Shown here: positions 54,754 to 64,000 of the stretch, one piece after another
Position numbering within the stretch: position 1 is the first letter of the stretch
Layout: each line of letters begins with the position of its first letter
Assembly: GCF_964204645.1 (NCBI RefSeq)
Contig: NC_134033.1
Location: forward strand, 12,154,155-12,218,154
Length of the DNA: 64,000 nucleotides
Direction of reading: 5' to 3'
Source: Tubulanus polymorphus
Taxonomy: Eukaryota > Nemertea > Palaeonemertea > Tubulaniformes > Tubulanidae
Program-made: the position numbers and the translations under genes
Notes under the pieces: model-generated
Told to the model about the DNA's origin: nothing
Databases searched by the model: none
What the model saw: only the letters and a program-made list of their open reading frames with translations

Positions 54754-55426
54754 ATGGTCGAATACACGAGGATATTTCTTCTTTTCGCTGTACTACGCGT
54801 GTCTAGTCCGGTCGACGTTAATATGTTAGTGCTGATGCCCTGGACCGGACCGTGGCCTATTGGTAAGCGTATCGCTAGTTCCGTCTTGTTGGCCATCGAT
54901 CGCGTGAATCGCTCCGGTCTTCTACCGAACGACGTGGATTTGAAGTTTACTTGGAACGACACGAGCTGTTCGGCTAAACGTGGACTGTTCGAGGCCGTGC
55001 ACGCGTGGGCCGCGATGAAATCGAATTTACACGCGATAATAGGTGGCGGTTGTAACGAGGTATGCGAACCGTTAGGGCTCCTGGCGTCCCAGTGGAACTT
55101 ACCGATGATCTCTTTCGCGTGTACGTCCAGTCGAATGGACAATAAGTACGACTATAACACGTTCGCGCGTACGGTCGGACCTTACACGAAAATGGCGCCG
55201 ATGTTCGTGAAAATTTGCCAGTATTTCAAATGGAAAATGGTGTCGATCATGGCGTCGACGGAGAACGCCTGGCAGCTGACATCGCACGAGATCAAACTCG
55301 ACCTGGAAGAGGCGAACGTCACGATAGCCACGTTTCATAGTTTCGATCCCGGTTACGTAAATATCAGCGGCCGAGTAAAACAACAACATAACAGTATATT
55401 GAAAGATATAGCATCTCATAGTCGCA
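54754..55426 (+). CDS. Cyclase exon 1: signal peptide and ligand-binding lobe 1
   Basis: 224 residues, phase 1 at the end. It contains MPWTGPWPIGKRIASSVLLA (family N-terminal strand and helix) and the Cys-bearing GGGCNEVCEP. It is identical to the exon at 28165 except Ala for Thr at HAWAAMK. Confidence 0.85.
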
Positions 55427-58400
55427 GTGAGTACGCGTCGTAATCTGTGTCGTCTTAACGGGGCCAATATATACACCATTGCTTGAATGGCGAACCTCCA
55501 ACCTTCTGTGGCAATCGAGGATTCCACTGATGGCAAGCGAGGATCCACTGAGTTCGCTAGTAGTCACTCAGTCTTCCGCATCAATTTTTTCTACTACAGT
55601 TAGTGAATGGACCTTTTCCAATGAAAACAACACCAATTTCTGAGTAGAAAAATGAATTTATTGTACATTTGGTTGGTCGTGTGATAATCTATGAATTCGG
55701 GAACCTAAAAAAATCAGTTCAAAGTTAATTGAAAATGAACTAATTTTGACAACATATGCTCGCCTGGTGGTATAGCTGGTGGTGCGGTTTCTCAGTGTTG
55801 TTTTTGTGTGTATGTATGATCGCCGTGTCGTGTGTCGGGTATCTCGTAGTCAGTTGCTGAAAAGTTGGGTCAAGTTCATCACTATACGCTAACCATATAG
55901 CGCATGCTCCAACCAACTTTGGTGCGTCTGACGTCTGTTTTTCACCTGGTTTCCTCGGCCAAGTGGCTAGACTGTTGGCATCGGTGGGATTGGCTGTTGC
56001 ACTCACTTCTAGTGCTGAGCGACAACACCTGATCGAGTCCTGCTTGCTACCTACAGTGGTCCTGTCGTAGGTTGAGTTTTAAGAATATAAGGTTGAAGGC
56101 GCGCGCTGTTGTGTAAGTATACACGAACAAGCTAAGTTCCTCACCGGTGCTGTACTTATTCGATGCGACATGTTTACACAACTCAAGCTGTGACGAGCCA
56201 TTTTTATGAGGCTATCATTATCTATTAGTGTTTTTCTCTGTTGATGGTCGTTTCTCTGGTTATCGCGCAGTTATCTGATTACACCACTAGAACACAAGCG
56301 ATGTGATATGTTTTTCTCGGGTGCAGATTGTACGGCATTGCTTTAACTCTCTTGCAACAGTGCGCATTTCCAAACAGGAGATGTCGCGTCGCTTCCGTTA
56401 AGTGGGCGACAGTGACTTCAACGGTTCTGTATAAATTGCGATGATAGTGAACTTCTGATTTTCGATGACGACAACGATTCAGTAAAATGATGATTATAGT
56501 AAATTATTATCACTTTCTAATCCTCGATGACTTCAACGATTTTAGAGCAGTGTAGAGAGAAACGGGAACTCTCACCAGGGCCCGTTATCGTTGTATACTA
56601 TCTATCACTAGGGGCGGGGAGGGGGAAGGGGGTTATGGATCTGATTGTCCGCATCAAATCAAAATTTACAAAACAAACAAAGCGTTACGAATTTAAGATG
56701 CACGTATTTTATTTGAAGGCATCTTGATGATACCATCAGATAAACTGACAATTTGACAGCGCTTTGGCCAATGTCTTTACCAATTACACATTCTAGTTGT
56801 TCATTATAGGTATTATTTTCTCGCGTTTTTTACGCATCTCGTGGTCCACTAACTTAACTGTGTTCTCGAGCATGAAACATAAGCTGTATAGAACTTTCAA
56901 TATATCACATGATATCCAATTTTCGAAAACCGCTGAATTTGTAAGTACAAAACAATCATAATTTGAATCGATTCTGATGTATACTTCACATTCCGTTTTT
57001 TTATCCTGACTGCAGGGTTCAAGTTTCATAAAACAATTTACTCATAAATCGCTTGAATTTCTACATTAATCGAGTATAACGTAAACTGGATTTATGCTTC
57101 AATCGTTTAATTGAAACTAGGTCTAGTGTTAACTAACCATCTATTGCTTAGAGAAAGAACTAGTTGTGAAACCGGTTTGTTGTACTTTGATGTCAGAAAC
57201 GTGAGTATCAAACATTTGATGTGCCAGGCAGGCCTAGTTTATTTTTACGAATAAAATTGCCTCGGGTTCAGAGAGAGAGCAGACTCTTCTCGGCCTTCCT
57301 GGAAGAATTCTTGACGATCTGTTTTTGCAAAAAAAATTGTCACAGTCGATCGATTGTCTGAGATGAGTGAGTATAGACAGCGGAGCAAGTCGATCTCAAA
57401 ACACGAGTCATCCGCATCTTTTCATGCAAAATGATCGACCTTCGATTTTTCCGTCATTCAAACCCCGAGTATATATGGGTATATATGGACACGCTTCCCC
57501 TGTCGGCGATGCCATTGCAGCTTCCTCGATGGATTGAAAGTCCCTGATGGTTCTAGGGTAATTTCCTCCCGTAGTCGACGTAGGTAAATTAGCCTGATTC
57601 ATTATATTCAGTGTGGGATGTTGCTCGTTTCCGCTCAATCAACTACTATTTTTCCTTCAACCAATGTGGTGATTACAGATATCCTATTATCCTTGTAAGT
57701 CGCAGCTTCAATGTCACAAACAAGATATTCTTATTACGTGAAATATGACCAACAGAAACAGCGATAAATTGGTCTGGGGATAGGATGGGTCACTAGAAGC
57801 GGGACGTTCTCGTGGTATTGTTACGATGGAAATTAGATGAAATAATATTGTCGCGAGTGGCTTCCTATTGAGGTTACTCTCGGGTACTCCCACAAAACTG
57901 AAAAGGCTGTCGGACCGGTTTCTCTACCGACCCTGTGAAAGCACCCTCTCGGGACACAAGTTTGAAACTGATGCATACAGCGCGCGCCTTGCTGTTCTCG
58001 ACTATGACTTCCTTCGCAAAACTTCCGGTCATAGTCATTCGATGTTTTTAGATGTCAGCAGGTAATTGAGATAGACGATAATTTTCACTTATCAATAACA
58101 TAACCTTGTCGGTATCAGACATCCGTCCGTCCGTGTGGAGCGACAGTAGACACGCATCATTATGGACGAGTCTTTAATATTAATGAAAGTATAAATCTGT
58201 CGCCTGAACGAACTTCGACTATAATCGTACCAAGTGAAACTGAATGTCAATTAGTCGGAACTATGGTCCGGAAATGGTCGACCACGGGACTCGCTGTAGT
58301 TGGGACCTAGTTTCAAGACGACAACGTTAAATGCGTTACAACCGAACTATAGTATAGTTATGGTTATTTTCTCCGACCACAAGTAGACTAGCTACGAAAA

Positions 58401-61400
58401 CCGAAGTTCACTCTGGGCCCACCCCATTCGATTCAAATCAGACATTAAGCTTTGTTTGAATTTCGACTATGAATCAAATATGTACTGGTATAATGGCAAA
58501 TATCCAGTTTGTAGTTCATTTTAATCAAAACCGTCTCGGTCGATGTTGATCGAGAATTGGAAGAATAGCGATTAAGTATCGAATGTTTGAGGTATCCAGC
58601 TTTAGATTGTTTGATACGTAGCTTGGTTTGTTTACGGGGCTAATGCTTTCATTGTTCGGATTTTGTCGATAAGTCGGCGACACTGGCCGATGATTTTGAA
58701 ACGGAGCCGAGTAATTAATTAGAATGCGCGCATCAATTGTTATATTTCGACACATGATTGCATCGCTAGGTTACAATGGCATTAACCCCAACTTTAAACT
58801 GGCAGGCACATTAAATTGATTGCAATTTTGCTCAAATCGTAAATTGCTTTTGCGACGAAACAGTTTTTATATTGAATCAACTTTTTTTTCCACGTTGCAG
58901 TTATCATCGTTTGCGCTAGTTCCGGTGACGTCAGAGAGATTATGCTGTTCGCGTCGTCGATGAAGCTGTTAGGCGGAGATTTCGTATTTATCGTGATCGA
59001 TGTCCTTCCAGGTACGTTTTATATGATGACAAAATGACTAATTTTCACCGCGGACCCTAAAACGGTAAAACCTTTTGCCGAGATGAAATCTGATTCACCA
59101 GCAGTGTTAAGTCGGATGTTCGCTGAATCCAGACTCATATCCGCGAAACAAGACGCAGGTTGTTTTGCAGTTGTCCGTTACGCATGCGTGACAAGCTCTC
59201 TATAACTACTGACCCAAGTGGACTGGTTCTACTGTCCATGTTAAAGAATCTAGCGTTTGGTAATCTAGCTGCCATTAAACGTGCTTCAAAATAGTATAGA
59301 TACATGCGTTGCTTATAGAACTTGTGTCTGGAATGTAAAAAAGAATTCTCTCGGGGTCTTCCAACAGCGTCACGATCAAGAGAAACCGAGGATCGAACCC
59401 GGGTCTTGCACGTAGTAAGCAAACGTGGTAACCAGTAGACCAACAGAACTAGTCTACTGACCAGTGGTTATACAGGTTGTTCTATAGGCGTAACATTGGC
59501 TCAACTGTCGTAAGATCAGTTTACCAAATGATTAATCCTATCATCAGTAATTCGCCCGAGAACCTCGTGGTTCTCCGCCAAAATCTAGGGATTCACGCCA
59601 TTTTGTTAAATGATCTCAATCTTCTTTTTTCTAAATACCAGAATCGCGCTTTGGAGTGAACACGTGGATGGGCGACGACGGCCGAGACGCCGAGGCTATT
59701 CGAGCTTACGAAGGCCTGTTAAACGTACACATATTGACACCGCAAACCGAAACTTGGAGATCGTTTAAAAATCGAGTTAGAGCAAAAATGAAAGATCCTC
59801 CTTTTTACTATACTATGCCGGATGACATTGAGGTACGTTTTCGATTTGAGTGAACTTCACGAGGCTTTAAAAGAATATCAACTCTAGGTAGATACATGCA
59901 GATGCCGGTTTCAAAAGTCCAAAAGTGGTCTTAAATGTTAGGACTGGTCATAAGTTATGAGATTGACTTTAGATCTAAGACGGTCTCTGACCTGGTATTT
60001 AGTCTGAGCCATAACTATGGAACCGGCCCGAATAGTGCATTTGCATTTGCATTGTCATCATTGTAGTCCGCAAGTATAACCATAATGACTAGGCAAGTTT
60101 TAATCAATTAATGATGATAATATAGGAGCCGAATTCGAGCCTAACTAAAGCCGCCCTTATACTCCTGGTTAAGTGGTAGTTTCAGACATGCCAGGGCAGG
60201 TATAGAAACTCATCACAAACTGTGACACGGATAATAATCGAAGATGCTCATTTCATATAACACCTTTCTCGTGGCATTAGGCTATACACACGGGTACAAT
60301 GATGCTCTCATTCTAACACAGTACCGCGTGCCCCAATCTAAAATAGATACGTGACGTTAGTATAACGAGAATCCCACGATATAATGAAGAAAAATTAAGC
60401 TTGACGAGAATTCTAACAAGGTTTTCTGTGAAGAAACAGAAAACCCTAAATATGATTCCTTGAGCTAGTACGTCAACGTTTCGACTTTATTCAGTCATCT
60501 TCAGGAGTGCTTAGTTAAAAACAGAAATTATGAACTATGTACACGCAGCTCAGAACAAAGAGACTAATTTAGGTAAAAGTGACGTACGTCAACTAAGGAA
60601 TAATATAACACAGAAACCATGGATTCTCGTTATCGTCACAACACGGGTATACTGTAAAATATAGATCCCACAATCACGAGATCGAAAAAGTTTTTAAAAT
60701 ATCGAAACTATTGAAATTTATTAAGAACCCGAATTTTCGGTTTTACACTAAGAACCACTTTCAAGGAACGGATATACTGTGTTATCAATCGTTAAGATGT
60801 CTGAAGTATTTTGTTATTCAGCACGCTATTGTTCGAATGAAACGGTCTTTAGACTTTGAAAAGAAGAAATATAATTTTTTATATCTGATAACGATTGTGC
60901 AATGTTATTTTCAAGGAGATATTTCGTAAATAGATTTTTGAATGGCGGGTTTTATATTTTATTCATTGTATGTAGGTTGACATCAGAGCGGCTAATCTGT
61001 TCGATGCCGTGTTGTTGTATGCCAATGCGTTGAACAAGACGTTACGAGACGGATTCGACGTCAACGATGGTCTAATTGTAGCTGATTATTTGTTCAACAC
61101 TCGATATGAAGGTGCGTCGATCGCAAAAAAGCGAGCGAATCAACACTGACAATCCGTAAAATCAGGTTTCTGGCGCTGGTAATGTTTACGCCAAAACTAT
61201 ACTTGTACCTTAAATCGGCTCTGATCAAAATGCAATTAATTTCAACTTAACGCGGGCTATGGGTATCATGAACCTATTCAATTTGTGGCCATTTGATTAT
61301 TTCATATGATAAAATCTAGTCTCATTTCCTTCGAAACGTTTCATTACATCACAATAGATATTTAAGATATGCAGGTGGCCAACTAACTATTTCATTTTCA

Positions 61401-63408
61401 CGCATTCTCATCATCAGAATCGCCATGCCACGCCTAATGAAATTGTTCTTCGATACGAACCCTGTGATTTTCGTATACGATATTACAATTTCAATTGCTA
61501 TTCCATATGGAAAGCTTTATTCGGCGGTGGACGTATAATTTTCTCTCTGACTGTAGTTTCATTTCCTGCTTGCTGCTCGGAAACTTTCATGATTATTAAT
61601 TCTCTTTGATGGTGTTTCGCGCAGGTTTATCAGGACCGGTTGTCATCGATTCTCTCGGTAACAGCGATCCGGATTACGCCCTCGAGAATCTCGTCGAAGG
61701 TCACATGGTCGTTGTCGGTGCCTATTACAATTCGAACGATTCCTTCCGGATGTTGTCCGAGGTTCGGTTCCACGGCGGGTCGAACCGGGCGCCCGCTGAT
61801 TCGCCCGCGTGCGGCTGGACGAATGAACTATGTAACCGAACCACCGGTATGTAGATGATACGTTGGAGTAATTCAGTCTATGATTACTCCAAGATAATAA
61901 GTACATTTCACCCAGTCCTAGACTGAGCGTGGGCAGTGTATGAGTTACTTCACTCGACTCGTATTAAACGCCTAAACCACCTATGGCAACATCAGTCACT
62001 ATGGTTCTTGGCCATTAACTCACACTCATAAAAATGGAAAAAATGCAAAAGTCAAGAATTCATTTCACCCCTGGAAATGGTTGTATCCACAGTGATCCCC
62101 GTCGCCCCTAGCGTACCAAACATCTGGCACACTAAGGTTCTCGGTGAAATGCATATTGGTGACTCACGATGATAAAAATGAAAAAAAAATGCAAAAGAGT
62201 CTAGAATTCATTAATGCATAAATCCCTTCAGCATGACAATAACAAGCATAACGAAGTCTGAATAGACAGATATAAGATATATCGTACATCATTAATGGTG
62301 CTTTGATAAATCAGCTTTCCCTCTGAAGACATGATCCAGATAAATGTACCAACCAGATTTATCGAATGAAAAACGACGTAAATGTATGCGTTTAAAAACT
62401 CCCTATTCTTTTCTTTAATACGAGCGTCTAGTGTGAGAGTTCACGCACAGCTTCGCGTGTTTTCCAATTGTTGTTGGAAGTACTGATCGTTTATTATTGG
62501 CCAATCAGAGTCAAAAATACTACCACGGCAAGAAAGACGTTCTGCTATTGGCAGAAATATTACGTATTTAGTATGATTGAATATACATGTATCTAAAAGA
62601 TGAAAAACAAATCTTTTTATTAAGTCAAAAACTAAAGACACAGTTTCATTTGATTATAATATGAAAAATTGCAGTTTGTCTTATCTTTCGAATTTGTAAA
62701 AAGGCGCTTCTCAGTTTATTATCTATTTTCCACGTGCGAATGTGCCTATTCTACTGTAATACGTGTTTATAAATTAGGGACGTATGGTCATTTCAAATTT
62801 CAGCTAACACAACGACTATCGTGCTGGCCACTTTAGGTGTGATGATTATAATCATAGCGATATTGTGTGCACTGGCGTATAGGTATGTTAAAACACACAC
62901 CATTTTCTAAAGATCAGCGATTTGCAACCGATGGCAATTTAACGATAATCATAAAGAATTAGAATTGCATTATTTGAATAGTTTTTAATCAATTTTGCTT
63001 CATTCCTCAACCCGCTGAACCGAGGGAGAGATAACAAGAATCTTTGCAGTTAGAAGTTTCTTTCTGGTCCCGATTAGGAAGGAACAAATAGAACAAAAAA
63101 CTTCCGCCGCCACCACCGGGATTCGAACGATATGAAGATTGCGTTTACGAAACTGACAAATGGCTTACTAAATTACATCATCTTGTATTCAAATTGCGAT
63201 TAACTTTTGTAGAAGCTTTGGTAATCTTCCTCACCAATCTCAAATAGCCATATATAACGTAATTTCTATAGTCTTCTTGTGGTTTTTGTATCGCAGAAAA
63301 TTCAAGATGGAAATGGAATTGAACGCAAAGGAACTGTGGAAAGTAGAATATAAAGATCTGTTATTCTGCAAGCGAGCGGTGAGCTTGGCAGGCAGTATCG
63401 GTACAAAG
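54754..63408 (+). CDS. Receptor guanylate cyclase, natriuretic-peptide-receptor-like, exons 1-7 (continues past the window)
   Basis: This single-pass membrane receptor would convert extracellular peptide binding into cytoplasmic cGMP synthesis. Exons: 54754-55426, 58901-59011, 59642-59832, 60976-61111, 61625-61846, 62804-62882, 63297-63408; all junctions are AG/GT with matching phases, encoding 508 residues so far. Residues 1-20 are a signal peptide, about 22-445 an ANF-receptor ligand-binding domain, 446-470 the membrane helix, and the rest the juxtamembrane start of the kinase-homology region. The kinase-homology and cyclase domains must lie beyond 64000. Intron 1 is 3.5 kb. The first exon and promoter are duplicated at 28165. 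Confidence 0.85.
55427..58900. other. Cyclase intron 1 containing the unit-3 breakpoint
   Basis: To 57435 it matches 28838-30955; beyond it is unique. Short minus-strand frames shared by both copies (for example 56793-57029) lack recognisable domains. Confidence 0.6.
58901..59011 (+). CDS. Cyclase exon 2
   Basis: It encodes IIVCASSGDVREIMLFASSM and GDFVFIVIDVLP, a hallmark strand-helix-strand of ANF-receptor domains. The acceptor is TTGCAG and the donor GTACGT. It is unique in the window, so either first exon would have to splice here. Confidence 0.85.
59381..59455 (-). repeat. tRNA-like sequence in cyclase intron 2
   Basis: On the minus strand GGTCTACTGGTTACCACG (box A-like) precedes GGGTTCGATCC (box B) by about 30 bp. 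The acceptor stem is not convincing, so it is a SINE head or tRNA relic rather than a working tRNA. Confidence 0.4.
59642..59832 (+). CDS. Cyclase exon 3
   Basis: It encodes ESRFGVNTWMGDDGRDAEAI followed by YEGLLNVHILTPQTETW and FKNRVRAKM; ends in phase 0. Confidence 0.85.
60419..60447. repeat. GGTTTTCTGT hairpin in cyclase intron 3
   Basis: Same stem and GAAGAA loop as at 41326-41399, preceded by GACGAGAATTCTAAC. Confidence 0.6.
60976..61111 (+). CDS. Cyclase exon 4
   Basis: It encodes ANLFDAVLLYANALNKTLRD, the conserved helix with the Tyr-Asp/Ala pattern in the second lobe; phase 0 in, phase 1 out. Confidence 0.85.
61625..61846 (+). CDS. Cyclase exon 5
   Basis: It encodes GLSGPVVIDSLGNSDPDYAL (family G-x-x-G-x-V-x-I-D/N-x-x-G-D motif) and the membrane-proximal CGWTNELCNRT with two Cys that could form a disulphide. 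Confidence 0.85.
62804..62882 (+). CDS. Cyclase exon 6: membrane helix
   Basis: A 26-codon exon, almost entirely IVLATLGVMIIIIAILCALA, followed by YR; the single transmembrane segment. Confidence 0.85.
63297..63408 (+). CDS. Cyclase exon 7: juxtamembrane segment
   Basis: It encodes RKFKMEMELNAKELWKVEYK, then LLFCKRAVSLAGSIGTK: the basic stop-transfer and start of the kinase-homology region. The donor GTATGT is in phase 0; no further exon is evident before 64000. Confidence 0.8.
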
Positions 63409-64000
63409 GTATGTATCCATATTATTTCCGCTAACGGGAACACTCGATGGCCCGATAGCGCGACCAACCTTCAAAACCACATTATTACTGTATCAGTTCA
63501 AGGAGGCACCGGTCTCCCCGATCAAAGGAGAATGCGAAGAAAAGGTTGATAGATGTGAGTTCGGTTTATAGATACCTATTATTCAAGGCTCTTTACCCGA
63601 AAATGATTGAAGAAGTGTCGCTTTCTTTTCAAAACAGCGCCAGGTCACGTCTCGTCTGAAAATATTATCCTCAGTCCTCGTCTGACGTCAAAGTTGTTCG
63701 TGAATATTGCGATTGTCACGTAGCGAATACTTTCAGCTTTCAGCGAAACTGAAGCTAATTAATTATAGTCAGCCGTGGCGGCGTCAACCTGACCTTTTCC
63801 CAGTTGGAAATCAGTGCGGTTTACTTTCACAAGTCTATATACATTTCGAGCAAACCATCATTATTACCATCAACTAGCGGCTTATTTGCACCGATATTAA
63901 GATGTAGAACATTCGATCAAATCTCATCAAATGAGTTATGATATTAATCATTCACACGATGATGCCATCTTCGTATTTTGTGTTTCTCGTTCTAAGTGTC
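63409..64000 (+). other. Cyclase intron 7, open at window edge
   Basis: No further kinase-homology exon is recognisable before the end of the window. Confidence 0.5.

Noticed and set aside
1-64000. CRISPR array or bacterial operon
   Set aside because: No regular short direct repeats with unique spacers; split genes and repeat families are eukaryotic.

Overview
This window is animal nuclear DNA. It has split genes with standard GT..AG introns, invertebrate-type repeats and a receptor guanylate cyclase gene. The repeat families and the presence of 2'-5'-oligoadenylate synthetase (OAS) genes suggest a marine invertebrate, perhaps a lophotrochozoan, but the species cannot be fixed from the sequence.

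Layout. (1) 1-1074: a short inverted-repeat element and simple repeats. (2) 1075 to about 15.67 kb: a very AT-rich Polinton/Maverick-type endogenous viral element. It carries a 5'-truncated protein-primed DNA polymerase B interrupted by an intein, a multi-zinc-finger protein resembling late transcription factor VLTF3, a penton-like minor capsid protein, a run of small membrane and structural proteins, a double-jelly-roll-type major capsid protein, a chromodomain integrase, an A32-like packaging ATPase and a small DNA-binding-type protein at the right end. Four genes are broken by single stops or a frameshift; the major capsid protein, ATPase and zinc-finger genes are open. Most start codons lie inside a T-tract plus TAAATG motif that resembles poxvirus late promoters. 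(3) 15.7-57.4 kb: a host segment present in three tandem, partly deleted copies. The unit is repeat R with a tRNA-like SINE, a short flank, the first exon of a receptor guanylate cyclase, and an OAS gene on the minus strand. Unit 1 (15.7-36.05) was invaded by a 9.6-kb palindromic element carrying a DUF6729-type gene in both arms. Unit 2 (36.05-48.28) lost the cyclase exon. Unit 3 (48.28-57.43) holds a 5'-truncated LINE and lacks the OAS gene. (4) 57.4-64 kb: unique sequence with exons 2-7 of the cyclase, which runs off the right edge.

The two OAS copies would sense double-stranded RNA. The upstream copy keeps a full C-terminus; the other is cut short by a stop. The cyclase first exon exists twice with its presumed promoter, at 28.2 and 54.75 kb, so the gene may have alternative first exons about 26 kb apart with the OAS genes on the opposite strand between them.
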